NCBI GenBank assembly: GCA_043825615.1
Contig: JBDRRS010000019.1
Coordinates: forward strand, 124,001-188,000
Length of the DNA stretch: 64,000 nucleotides
Direction of reading: 5' to 3'
DNA from: JBDRMV01 sp043825615
GTDB taxonomy: Bacteria; CG03
Shown here: one piece after another, positions 8,901 to 17,185 of the stretch
How positions within the stretch are numbered: the first letter of the stretch is position 1
Layout: each line of letters begins with the position of its first letter
The notes under the pieces: model-generated
Told to the model about the DNA's origin: nothing
What the model saw: only the letters and a program-made list of their open reading frames with translations
Database searches by the model: none
Position numbers and translations under genes: made by a program

Positions 8901-11900
8901 GTTAAGTACCGTAACCTATTCTATCAGCGGGTCCGTAAAAGATGGCGGGGGAAACGGAATTGCCGGCGCTGAAGTTTATCTAAACGGCGTAAAATCAGAT
9001 GTATACACCGTAAGCGGGACAGGAGATTATGAATTTACACAATTATATATGGGCGTTTACGGGGTCATTGTAAGCAGCAGCGGCTGGGATTTTACGCCGT
9101 CAAGTTATACATACTCATTGCTTGAAACTAATCAATCCGCCCGGAATTTCACAGGGGTAACCGACACAACCGCTCCGGCAGCAGTAGCAAACTTAACGGG
9201 AAATCCGGGCGTTCTTGTCGGCTCTATGGATTTAACATGGACCGCGCAAGGAGATGACGGAACAAGCGGAGATATTGCAGACGGCGAATATCAGATAAAA
9301 TGGTCAACTAATTCTTCCGATAAATGGGCAAGTTTAAATTCTATAAACTGGTCAACAAATACTTCACAGGGGGACATAGAATCAAAAACAATAACCGCGC
9401 TTGAGCCGGGAGGAACCTATTACTTCTGGATAAAGACCCTGGATAATGCAAATAACCTGTCAGAAATTTCCAACGGGGCAACAAGTTATGCCAGACCGCG
9501 ACGACCTCCCGCACTGTCTGAAAACTGGGACTCAGGGACAATTGATGACTCAAAATGGATAGTCACCTCCGGCAATCCCGCCGTAAATACAGACGGCGCG
9601 AGTGAACCGAGCGGGACATATTCACTCAATTTAGACGGCGAAGGAGATGAACTCACTTTGCAGAGGACAGACCTTTCAGCTTTTGTCACAGGCCGTATCA
9701 GTTTTTACTGGCAGCGCGGAGGAAACGGGGAATCGCCTGACTCTAATGAATATCTAAAATTAGAGGTTTATCTGACGACCGGGTGGCAGGAGGTATTTAG
9801 TATTGAGGGTAACAGCAGCAATGATTCGGTTTTTACATCAACGACAATTGCTTTGTCAACAACGGCGTTCCATCAGGATTTTCAGTTAAGGTTCAGAAGT
9901 GAAGCGCACGGGGGAACTATTGATGATTTCTTTGTTGATGATGTAACCATGGTAATCGATGAAGCAACCCCTCCGTCCGCAATCAGCGATTTGACGGCTT
10001 TGACAGGTCTTTACAACGGCGAGATTGATTTAGCCTGGACCGCGCCGGGGGACGACGGAAGTATCGGAGAAAATACAGGAGGTTATTACACGGTGAGGTT
10101 TGCCACTTATTCCGTGGGCGATTTTGCAAACGACGCGACGGCGTGGTGGGAGTCCGGGGTAAGCGGCGAAAAAGAAATTTCAGTATCCGCAAGCCCGGGA
10201 GGAAAAGAAACGGCAACTCTGACAGGCCTGCCCATCGGAACGACTTATTATTTTGCGATAAGGGCGTACGATTCTAATGACAACCGGTCGCCGATTGACG
10301 ATAATGCCTATTTAATTGCGGCGCAGGCGAGAGCCCCTGCCTCAACCGCAGCCCTGCGTCCTGAACCTCCGAGAACCGTCGTGATAAACGAAATTGCTTA
10401 CATGGGAACAGCTGCCGGCACCAGCGACGAATGGATTGAACTTTATAACACCACGGAGTCCGACATTGATATATCCGGCTGGTCCATATACGGCGCGAAT
10501 GCGGGGGCTCTGCTTAATTTCAGCGATAAGGACGGAGGAACAACGGTCATTTCAAGCGGCAGTTATTTGATTTATGCCAACCACGAAGACGACGTTAAGG
10601 ACTCAAACGGAAATGCGGTTGATATCTGGGACGTCACGATTAACCTGACTTCAACAAGCGACATCATTATCCTGTATGACGGCCCGAACGGGACAGGAAA
10701 AAAGATTGACGAGGTTGACGACAATGACGGGTCGTGGTTTGTCTCCGTTGCAGCCGGTTACGGCATGGAAAGAAAAGACCCTAAATACGACGGGACGACT
10801 TCTGACAACTGGGCTGCCTGCGCCGCTTACGGTCCCGAAACGGATTCGGCCGGAACCAAACTTTACGGGACACCGGGAAGACAGAATTCCGTTTATGCCG
10901 TTTTTGATTCGACCGCACCGTCGGCAATCAACGATTTGTCGGCTCTGGCCGGGACGGAACACGGCTGTGTAAACCTGGCATGGACGGCTGCCGGCGACGA
11001 CGGGACAACAGGAAACAACGCAGGCGGTTATTACGCGGTAAGATTTGCAACTTATTCCGTAAGCAATAACGCAACAGCGTGGTGGAATGAACATTCCTCA
11101 AACCAGAAGACATTTACGGAAGTACACAGCCTCGGGCAGACGGAAAACAAAACAGTGGACGGTCTGACCGCAGGAGATACTTATTACTTTGCGGCGAAGG
11201 CGTACGATTCTTCCCGCAACGAATCGGATATTGATACCATGGCTCTTTCCTCAACGACGCAGGCGCGGGCATTTGCGTACCAGCCGCCGCCCGACGGAGT
11301 TGCTCCCTCCGCAATCAGCGATTTAACGGCTCTGCCCGGCTCTAATACCGGCGAGATTAATTTAGCCTGGACCGCGCCGGGAGACGACGGAACAACAGGA
11401 ACGGCAAGTCAATATGAAATAAAATGTTCATCAACAGGCAATATAGCCGATGAAACCGATTACGATGCCGCGCAGAACTTTTCCGGGTTTTCCCGTTCTC
11501 CGGTTCCGCAGCCGTCTGATTCGGGAACAGAAGAGTCATTTACGGTCACAGGTTTAATGAGCGGTGTAACCTATTATTTCGCCGTCAAAGCAGGTGATGA
11601 GTTTCCGCTGTGGTCATCGTGGTCAAGGGCCGGCGCCAATCAAAATAATTATGCCGTTGCATACGATACAATTCCGGAATCCCCGGCAGAGTTTGGCGCG
11701 ATAAATCGCACCACTGCGAGTATAACATGGGGGTGGATTGATACAGCCGTTAACGAAGACGGTTATTATATTAAAAATGACACCGGAGACATTGCGGCGG
11801 ACCTGGCGGCTGATGCCACGTACTGGCAGGAATCAGGTCTATCCGTAAATACATCGTATTACCGTTATGCAGAATCGTATAACACAGCAGGAAGCAGTAC

Positions 11901-12909
11901 AAGTTCGGCAGTTACCGTCTATACGCTGGCAAATCCTCCGGATGCTCTTGAGTTTGTCTCTGTTTCTACCGGCAGTGTCTCAATCGCATGGAGTGTTACT
12001 TTTAATCCGGATTGGACAAAATACGGTTTATCAAAATCCACAGATAATTTTACCCTCAACATATCAACATTTATTGCTTTTGCAGATAATTTCACATCTA
12101 CCTCAACCGCTGTTACAAATCTTTTTCAGGATACAACTTACTGGTTTCGCGTCTGGGCATATAACGGCGACGGAATAACCACGGAATATAAAACATTCGG
12201 CTCGACAAAGACACTTCATGACGGGGTCTATTATATTTCCGGAGATAAATCCAATCTTGTGATTTACGATACTTCACAGGAAATAATCCGGCTGGTAATT
12301 TCTTCCGGAACTTTCACTCAGGATGTTGTCTTGAAAATAACAAGACCATCCTTTCCCGCTGTCAGGAGGCCTTTGCTCAGCGGAACAACCATTGGCTGCG
12401 AAATAACTATCAGTGACGGTCTTCAGCCGACCAAACCGGTGGATATTACGATTGACTATGACAACGTAAACATTTCAAGTTTAAACGAATCAACCTTCTG
12501 CATCGGTCACTATGATGAGTCGCTTGAACGCTATACTCTTCTCCCCTGTCAAAAAGGAACTAATGAAATCGGTTTCAGCGCCAATCATTTCAGTATCTTT
12601 CAAATTCTGCAGTTCACTCAGATTGAAAATCTAAACGAAGCAAGGGTTTATCCGAACCCGTTTAAGCCGTCAAAATATCATCAATACATCTGGTTCACCC
12701 GTCTGCCGCAAAACAAAAAAGCAAGGATAAAGATATTTAATCTTGCTATGGAAACTGTTTTTAAACGGGAAGTGACGGCAGATTCTTCCGGGGAATGGGC
12801 GTGGGATGTAAAAAACAACGCCGGGGAGGATGTTGCCAGCGGCGTATATATTTATTTGATTGACGACGGGCTGACTGAAAAGTCGGGGAAACTGGCAATT
12901 TTAAGATGA
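5965..12909 (+). CDS. Giant secreted protein: 14 LVIVD repeats, Fn3, lamin-tail and T9SS/FlgD-like C-terminal domain
   Basis: 2314 residues, exported by an N-terminal signal peptide (about residues 1-25). Residues about 28-610 hold 14 copies of a ~42-residue LVIVD/beta-propeller unit (consensus VSVSGNYAYVAD, then LRIIDISNPASPSE). Then follow several fibronectin type III-like modules (xWTAPGDDGTTG signature), two copies of a MAM/lectin-like module (SENWDSGTIDxSKW), one carboxypeptidase-regulatory-like module (ISGSVKDGGGNGI) between them, and a lamin-tail domain (VVINEIAYMG, DEWIELYN). The C-terminus (VYPNPFKPS to GVYIYLIDDG) resembles a type IX secretion sorting or FlgD-Ig domain. It overlaps the PorV-like gene in ATGA. 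Probably a surface adhesin or carbohydrate-binding protein; the ligand is unknown. Confidence 0.9.
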   Translation: MNKNSTIFFLLLFLIFSFICSSVRADSQNVNLIGKLAGGLPRDVSVSGNYAYVAAEGLLSIVDISDPANPEQVSYYDTPGSAYGVSVSGNYAYVADGSSGLRVIDISNPASPSETGYYDTPGFAYGVFVSGNYAYVADGSSGLRIIDITNLFSPSEIGYYDTPDSARGVYVSGGYAYVVDYSSGLRIIDISNPAAPSEVGYYDTPGHAYGVSVSGNYAYVADYYDVRVIDVSNPAVPAEAGYYDPGYARGIYISGNYAFVAGSSSGLRILNISNPLSLSETGSYNTSGTAYGVYVSGIYAYVADYRSGLRIIDISNPASPSETGYYDTPGYTYGVSVSGGYAYVADYYDGLKIIDISNPASPSETGCYDPGYARDVYISGTYAYVAGSGSGLRIINISNPAAPSEVGYYDTSGYAYGVFVSGVYAYVADSGSGLRIINISNPASPSEVGYYDTPGSAYGVFVSGGYAYVADWDSGLRIIDISNPSSPAEVGYYDTSGYAYGVSVSGTYAYVADWHYGLRIIDISNPALPSETGYYDTPGYAYGVSVSGNSAFVADGSSGLRIIDISNPASPAETGYYDTPGDARGVSVSGNSAFVADLASGLWIFEADSTPPAAVTDLTASAGEGNSDVKLVWTAAGDNGTTGNITNGQYCIKYSTDSSDGWLSLNSVQWSTDTVAGTIENKIIGGLAGNNTYYFWLKTYDDLWSDISNGATFYILPDASEPAAVTDLDGGPGISVGSMDLTWTAPGDDGTSGNIAGGAYQLKYSTSPADGWGSSYSVLWSTETSPGNIESKTITSLEPGGTYYFWLKTRDDTEKWSEISGGATGYARPQLNHPVSENWDSGTIDSSKWTVTSGNPVVNTRGVSEPSGIYSLNLDGEGDELTLQRTDLSGHTTGYVMFYWQRGGDGESPDPNEYLKLEVYQTTGWQEVFSIEGNSSNDSVFTSTTIALSTTAFHQNFQMRFKSTYQGWNGDDFFVDDVVLSTVTYSISGSVKDGGGNGIAGAEVYLNGVKSDVYTVSGTGDYEFTQLYMGVYGVIVSSSGWDFTPSSYTYSLLETNQSARNFTGVTDTTAPAAVANLTGNPGVLVGSMDLTWTAQGDDGTSGDIADGEYQIKWSTNSSDKWASLNSINWSTNTSQGDIESKTITALEPGGTYYFWIKTLDNANNLSEISNGATSYARPRRPPALSENWDSGTIDDSKWIVTSGNPAVNTDGASEPSGTYSLNLDGEGDELTLQRTDLSAFVTGRISFYWQRGGNGESPDSNEYLKLEVYLTTGWQEVFSIEGNSSNDSVFTSTTIALSTTAFHQDFQLRFRSEAHGGTIDDFFVDDVTMVIDEATPPSAISDLTALTGLYNGEIDLAWTAPGDDGSIGENTGGYYTVRFATYSVGDFANDATAWWESGVSGEKEISVSASPGGKETATLTGLPIGTTYYFAIRAYDSNDNRSPIDDNAYLIAAQARAPASTAALRPEPPRTVVINEIAYMGTAAGTSDEWIELYNTTESDIDISGWSIYGANAGALLNFSDKDGGTTVISSGSYLIYANHEDDVKDSNGNAVDIWDVTINLTSTSDIIILYDGPNGTGKKIDEVDDNDGSWFVSVAAGYGMERKDPKYDGTTSDNWAACAAYGPETDSAGTKLYGTPGRQNSVYAVFDSTAPSAINDLSALAGTEHGCVNLAWTAAGDDGTTGNNAGGYYAVRFATYSVSNNATAWWNEHSSNQKTFTEVHSLGQTENKTVDGLTAGDTYYFAAKAYDSSRNESDIDTMALSSTTQARAFAYQPPPDGVAPSAISDLTALPGSNTGEINLAWTAPGDDGTTGTASQYEIKCSSTGNIADETDYDAAQNFSGFSRSPVPQPSDSGTEESFTVTGLMSGVTYYFAVKAGDEFPLWSSWSRAGANQNNYAVAYDTIPESPAEFGAINRTTASITWGWIDTAVNEDGYYIKNDTGDIAADLAADATYWQESGLSVNTSYYRYAESYNTAGSSTSSAVTVYTLANPPDALEFVSVSTGSVSIAWSVTFNPDWTKYGLSKSTDNFTLNISTFIAFADNFTSTSTAVTNLFQDTTYWFRVWAYNGDGITTEYKTFGSTKTLHDGVYYISGDKSNLVIYDTSQEIIRLVISSGTFTQDVVLKITRPSFPAVRRPLLSGTTIGCEITISDGLQPTKPVDITIDYDNVNISSLNESTFCIGHYDESLERYTLLPCQKGTNEIGFSANHFSIFQILQFTQIENLNEARVYPNPFKPSKYHQYIWFTRLPQNKKARIKIFNLAMETVFKREVTADSSGEWAWDVKNNAGEDVASGVYIYLIDDGLTEKSGKLAILR
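6100..7790 (+). repeat. Tandem ~126-bp repeats coding for LVIVD propeller blades
   Basis: About 14 in-frame copies of a ~126-bp unit encode the propeller blades. The DNA copies are close in sequence (for example the recurring TTGATATTTCAAATCC), pointing to recent duplication or gene conversion. Two units have lost two residues (YYDPG in place of YYDTPG). The low-complexity spurious frames on the other strand come from this repetition. Confidence 0.9.
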
Positions 12910-14075
12910 GGAAAGCCGCTTTTATTTTTGTTATTATGCTTATAACAGCGTCGCCGGGGTTTTCCGATGCGGGAACAAGTTCGCTTGCATTTCTTAAAAT
13001 CGGCGTTGATGCGCGCTCTTCGTCTATGGCGGGCGCCTTTTCATCAATAAGCGATGATGTCAATGTCCTCAGATATAATCCCGCGGGTCTCGCCGGTTTG
13101 AATAATATTCAGGCAAGTTTTTCTCACAATTCATGGGTGGAAGATATAAAGATAAACAGTTTCAATTCGGTTTTGCCTCTGAAAGGAGGAAAATCTTTCG
13201 GGCTGGGAATTCTTTCCCTGAATGCCGGAACCATGGACGGAAGAGGGGATTTTGACCTTAAGACAGCTGATTTTAAAGCATCTGATTTTTTGTTAACGGG
13301 GATATTTTCCTGGCGGACAAATAAGATACTTTATGGAGCGGCAATAAAATACATTCAGGAAGAGATTGAAGATACAAAAGCAAAAACTCCGGCTTTTGAC
13401 TTCGGCGCTATTTATAAAATCAGCAGAAAAACGAATTTCGGATTTGCGGTTCAGAATCTCGGTTCAGGCGTTAGATATATTGAAAAAAAAGAAAAACTGC
13501 CTCTTTTGGTCCGCACGGGAATCAGCAGCCGGCTGCTGAATAATCTTCTGCTTTTGAATTTTGATATTACAGGCGACATTGAAAAAAATATTCATCTTAA
13601 AATCGGCGGGGAATTTAAAACAGGAAAGATACTGGATTTCAGAGCGGGTTATAAATTTATGGAAAAATCAGGCCTGGGCGGGCTGGCCGGTATGTCGGCG
13701 GGCTTTGGTGTGAAATACTCCCGGTTTGGTTTTGACTATGCTTTTGTTCCGTACGGTGATTTGGGTCAGACCCACCAGTTTTCCATGTCCCTTAAATCAG
13801 GATTGAAAAAGCAAAAATCCGACAAGCCGGTAGTTCTTGACCCGGAAACAGAAAAACTTTATCAGGAACTTTTCAGGAAAGAGAAAATTTTAAGCCCCGA
13901 AGAAAAGAAAGCGATGATGCAAGAATATCTCAGCAGGGGAACGGATTTTTACAAACAGGGAAAATACAGGGAAGCAATCGTCGAATGGGAGAAATTCCTT
14001 GAATTGGACCCGACTCAGGAATCGTTCAGACAAAAGGTGGAAAAAATCAAAGCAAAATTGAGGGAAGCTGAATAA
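12906..14075 (+). CDS. PorV/PorQ-like outer-membrane protein with C-terminal TPR
   Basis: 389 residues with a signal peptide (1-21) and a beta-barrel of the PorV/PorQ/UPF0164 kind, recognised by the N-terminal GVDARSSSMAGAF and the RYNPAGLAG motif. After the barrel (to about residue 295) comes a linker and a short TPR-like helical region ending with the DFYKQGKYREAIVEWEKFLE pattern. PorV shuttles type IX cargo to the surface sortase in Bacteroidetes. Here its ATG overlaps the stop of the giant secreted protein, so cargo and partner are probably made together. The TPR tail is not part of classic PorV. Confidence 0.82.
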   Translation: MRKAAFIFVIMLITASPGFSDAGTSSLAFLKIGVDARSSSMAGAFSSISDDVNVLRYNPAGLAGLNNIQASFSHNSWVEDIKINSFNSVLPLKGGKSFGLGILSLNAGTMDGRGDFDLKTADFKASDFLLTGIFSWRTNKILYGAAIKYIQEEIEDTKAKTPAFDFGAIYKISRKTNFGFAVQNLGSGVRYIEKKEKLPLLVRTGISSRLLNNLLLLNFDITGDIEKNIHLKIGGEFKTGKILDFRAGYKFMEKSGLGGLAGMSAGFGVKYSRFGFDYAFVPYGDLGQTHQFSMSLKSGLKKQKSDKPVVLDPETEKLYQELFRKEKILSPEEKKAMMQEYLSRGTDFYKQGKYREAIVEWEKFLELDPTQESFRQKVEKIKAKLREAE

Positions 14076-14147
14076 TTTCCTGCAATAGTACCCTCCTCCT
14101 GCCGACTTTTTAGACTCCGGTAAGTTACACCGAAGTATAATATTTTG

Positions 14148-14181
14148 TCAGGAATTTTCTACCACGGGGGAAATTTCCTGA
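14148..14181. terminator. Probable bidirectional terminator between convergent genes
   Basis: The arms TCAGGAA (14148-14154) and TTCCTGA (14175-14181) pair, with further A/T and C-G pairs inward after one mismatch. The hairpin sits between the ends of the PorV-like gene (+) and the barrel gene (-). A/T-rich sequence follows on both sides, but neither U-tract is strong. Confidence 0.5.
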
Positions 14182-14182
14182 T

Positions 14183-15016
14183 TTAAAACAAAACGCTGAT
14201 ACCGAAAGCGAAACTGTATGAAAGCCCGCCGATTTCGTAGCCGTCTTTCAGTTTTATTCCCTCAATGAATTCGCTGTACAGGAACTCGGTTTTCCTGAGC
14301 CAGCCGGCGCTGAGCGAAAAATCAAGGTTCATGTCGGAACTCAATTTAATCCACGAAGACAGCGACAATTTTAACGCGGGAATCAGATTTGTCTGCTGAA
14401 GCCAGTATCTGTACTCCTGAACATCCCCCGCGCGGAACTCCTTCGTTATGGAACCGGCTTCCTCCGTGTGGTCGATTTTGAACTCTTCTCCTTCGGTGTA
14501 AGCCACCTCAAGATGCGCCAGGTAAAACCCGGCGGCCGCCGAAATTTTCAAAAGGCGCGAAAAATCAAAATCAAGCCGTCCCATAAGGGGCAGAATAAAA
14601 AGTTTCCTGTCTTCTGTGCTGTAAAGCGCGGAATATGTGGAAGGAGAGACCTGCCAGTTGTATTCGGTCGAAGGAGCGGAGCCCGTCGAGCAGAAAGGAA
14701 TCTGCCAGGAACTTCCGCTCGCCGAAACAGGAACATAAAAACCCGTTTCAAAACCGGCCGAAACCGTATTGCTCAGAACTTTTGTTTTCCCGAATCTTAA
14801 AAAGAGGAAAGAAAAATTCAAATCGTTATCAAACTGACTTTTCTGAAAATTTCCCTGAACCTGCCAGGCATCGTTCCACGACCAGGCGGCGGTATAATCC
14901 GGGCTGTAGTATTTGCCTTTTACCAGTTCATACCCGACCCCGAAATCAGGAAGACCCGCGTTTGAGAAACCGGCAAAACAGAGTAAAAGATAAAAGCACC
15001 CGAATACTTTTTTCAC
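14183..15016 (-). CDS. Predicted outer-membrane beta-barrel protein
   Basis: 277 residues. A signal peptide (MKKVFGCFYLLLCFAGFSNA) is followed by alternating amphipathic strands rich in aromatic residues, and the chain ends in phenylalanine (SVLF), as outer-membrane barrels do. No family could be named. The start is GTG at 15016, without a clear ribosome-binding site; the gene begins 5 bp after rpe ends. Similar proteins are often annotated only as hypothetical or as outer-membrane beta-barrel. Confidence 0.65.
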   Translation of the reverse strand: MKKVFGCFYLLLCFAGFSNAGLPDFGVGYELVKGKYYSPDYTAAWSWNDAWQVQGNFQKSQFDNDLNFSFLFLRFGKTKVLSNTVSAGFETGFYVPVSASGSSWQIPFCSTGSAPSTEYNWQVSPSTYSALYSTEDRKLFILPLMGRLDFDFSRLLKISAAAGFYLAHLEVAYTEGEEFKIDHTEEAGSITKEFRAGDVQEYRYWLQQTNLIPALKLSLSSWIKLSSDMNLDFSLSAGWLRKTEFLYSEFIEGIKLKDGYEIGGLSYSFAFGISVLF

Positions 15017-15021
15017 ATTTT

Positions 15022-15660
15022 TTAAAGATTTTTCAGGGTTTTTACTTTTCTATTTATATTGCCTTTGGAAAGATAGGAACTTACGATTAAAAAATCAACT
15101 CCCGCTTTTACGCATTTCCCGGCGGTTTTTGCGTTGATGCCGCCATCAACGGAAATTTTACATTTGATATTTTTTCCGTCAATATAATTCCTGAGAAAAC
15201 TTATTTTCTTAATAACTCTTTCATCGAACTTCTGCCCCGCGAAACCCGGCGAAACGCTCATCAGCAGCACGACCTGAATATCTTTCAGGAACGGGATAAC
15301 TTTCTTTGCCGGCGTGTCCGGATTAACGGCAATACCTTTTTCCACGCCTGCCATCTGCTTTAAAAGCAGCCGCGGATTCTTCACCGCCTCTATATGGAAA
15401 AGAATCCTTTTGCAGGTCTTTCTGTACCATTTCCACTGGACCCCGGGATTTACGACCATCAGATGCGCTTCAAACGGAATTTTCGTTATCTTTCTCAGAG
15501 AATTTACGACGGGGACGCCGAAAGTCAGGTTCGGCACGAAATTGCCGTCCATTATATCCATCTGTATGAAATCAACGATGTTCTCATATTTCCCGACGGC
15601 CGATTTCAGGCCGGCAAAATCGCTTGAAAGAATCGAAAAACCGATTCCTATTTTTTTCAC
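15022..15660 (-). CDS. rpe: Ribulose-phosphate 3-epimerase
   Basis: 212 residues, a TIM-barrel enzyme interconverting ribulose-5-phosphate and xylulose-5-phosphate. Seen are the N-terminal SILSSDF, the metal/catalytic motif QMDIMDGNFVPNLTFG, EAHLMV and the phosphate-binding SVDGGI near the C-terminus. The start is GTG, overlapping the PASTA gene stop in a GTGA junction, so expression is coupled to that gene. Confidence 0.95.
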   Translation of the reverse strand: MKKIGIGFSILSSDFAGLKSAVGKYENIVDFIQMDIMDGNFVPNLTFGVPVVNSLRKITKIPFEAHLMVVNPGVQWKWYRKTCKRILFHIEAVKNPRLLLKQMAGVEKGIAVNPDTPAKKVIPFLKDIQVVLLMSVSPGFAGQKFDERVIKKISFLRNYIDGKNIKCKISVDGGINAKTAGKCVKAGVDFLIVSSYLSKGNINRKVKTLKNL

Positions 15661-16625
15661 AGGTCTTTCCTCCCGACAGGAACGTCGTCAAGATAAAACA
15701 TTGCGTACGCCTTTCCTATTATCTCGACTTCAAAAGAGATTTTTTTACCCGGCTGCTCAACATTTTCGTAAACCGTTCTTCTGCCGACCGAATCCCTGAT
15801 GACAATCTTAACGTTCCTCGCTTTTATATCCTGAGGAACTTCAAAAAAAACATACCCCGTTCTTTTTATGTTTTCTTTCTGCGAGAGATGGGAAATAAAA
15901 AGTTTTATGTACACCTCGTCGGAAAGCATTTCCCCGGGCGCGGGCTCCTGTTTTATAACCGTCCCCGGAGCGGCGGTGTCATTTATGACAATTTCCTGCT
16001 CCGAGACGTCAAAACCGATTTCCTGCAGAACGTTCAATGCTTCCGAACTGGATTTCCCGACCACGTAGGGCATCACGAGGAAACCCATCAGCGAAGCGGG
16101 CCCGTTACTTTTAACGATGTCCACGAGCGTCTGCGGCTTGGCGATCTCACCCGCCCCGGGCGTCTGCGAAATAATGACGTCCCTCTTCACCTCGTCGCTG
16201 TACATGCCCGTAACGGAGCCGACCGAAAGCGCCGCGCGCGTAAGAATTATTTCAACTTCCTGAAGAGTCCTTCCCGTCACATCCGGAACATACACAAGGT
16301 TTCCGCCTTCGGAAAGGGTCAGATAAACGGCGCGCCCTTTTTTGACGACGGAGCCCGAAACGGGGCTTTGTCTCACGACGGAGCCGGCGGGAATCGTCTC
16401 GTCGGAAACATTCTCTTTTGACTTTTCGGCATAAAGCCCCTTCCCCTGCAGGACATCCATCGCCTCCGCCACCGTCAGACCCGCGACATCGGGAGTCAGC
16501 ACGACTTTTTTCTCCCTGGTTATAAGACGCATCGCAACGTCAAACCCGAAAGCCGCTATAACGCCGAACACCAGAGCGTAAACGGCAAACCTGCCTGCTT
16601 CTTTGACCATCATCTTTTTCAGCAT
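15657..16625 (-). CDS. Membrane-anchored PASTA-domain protein without kinase domain
   Basis: 322 residues with one N-terminal membrane segment (about residues 11-33) and three PASTA repeats outside (beginning near VVLTPDVAGLTVAEAMDVL, VYVPDVTGRTLQEVE and MPYVVGKSSSEALNVL), then a C-terminal beta-rich region. PASTA repeats bind peptidoglycan or muropeptides in PrkC-type kinases and PBP2x, but no kinase domain is present here. ATG 16625 is preferred to the TTG at 16640; it overlaps trpG by 7 bp. In many Gram-positives a PASTA kinase gene stands next to rpe, so the pairing may be a relic of that arrangement. Confidence 0.85.
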   Translation of the reverse strand: MLKKMMVKEAGRFAVYALVFGVIAAFGFDVAMRLITREKKVVLTPDVAGLTVAEAMDVLQGKGLYAEKSKENVSDETIPAGSVVRQSPVSGSVVKKGRAVYLTLSEGGNLVYVPDVTGRTLQEVEIILTRAALSVGSVTGMYSDEVKRDVIISQTPGAGEIAKPQTLVDIVKSNGPASLMGFLVMPYVVGKSSSEALNVLQEIGFDVSEQEIVINDTAAPGTVIKQEPAPGEMLSDEVYIKLFISHLSQKENIKRTGYVFFEVPQDIKARNVKIVIRDSVGRRTVYENVEQPGKKISFEVEIIGKAYAMFYLDDVPVGRKDL

Positions 16626-17185
16626 TTGATAATCCTGCAAAAATTCCTGACAATTTTGAAACCTTCTTCCGTAAGGATTGATTCCGGGTGGAACTGAACG
16701 CCGAAAACGGGATACTTTTTCAGTTTAAGCGCCATAATCTCGCCGTCAACGGTTTTTCCCGTAACGTCAAAAGCGGAGACGGCTTTTTCAACAATCAGAG
16801 AATGGTACCTTCCCGCGGTAAAAGGGTTTGAAACGCCCCGGAAAATATCTTTGCCGTTGTGTCTGACCAGGGACGTCTTCCCGTGGAGGATTTTTTTCGC
16901 GTGCGCGATTTTCGCGCCGAAAGCGTACGCAATCGCCTGATGGCCCAGACAAACGCCCAGAATAGGAATTTTGTCATAAAAATTTTTTACGATTTCAACC
17001 GACTTCCCTGCATTCTCCGGACGGCCGGGGCCGGGCGAAATTACGATAGCGTCCGGTTTCAATTTCAGAACATCGGAAATATCAAGCCGGTCGTTCCGGA
17101 AAACCCTGATTTTGTCCGAAATCCTCCCGAAATACTGCACGAGATTGTACACGAAGGAATCGTAATTATCAATAAATAAAATCAT
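16619..17185 (-). CDS. trpG: Anthranilate synthase glutamine amidotransferase subunit
   Basis: 188 residues of a class I glutamine amidotransferase giving ammonia to TrpE. The catalytic cysteine is C79 in GVCLGHQAI, and the His-Glu pair is in QFHPESILTEEG. It overlaps trpE in ATGA. TrpG and PabA are nearly indistinguishable and one protein may serve both anthranilate and aminodeoxychorismate synthases. No other trp gene is in the window. Confidence 0.9.
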   Translation of the reverse strand: MILFIDNYDSFVYNLVQYFGRISDKIRVFRNDRLDISDVLKLKPDAIVISPGPGRPENAGKSVEIVKNFYDKIPILGVCLGHQAIAYAFGAKIAHAKKILHGKTSLVRHNGKDIFRGVSNPFTAGRYHSLIVEKAVSAFDVTGKTVDGEIMALKLKKYPVFGVQFHPESILTEEGFKIVRNFCRIIKC

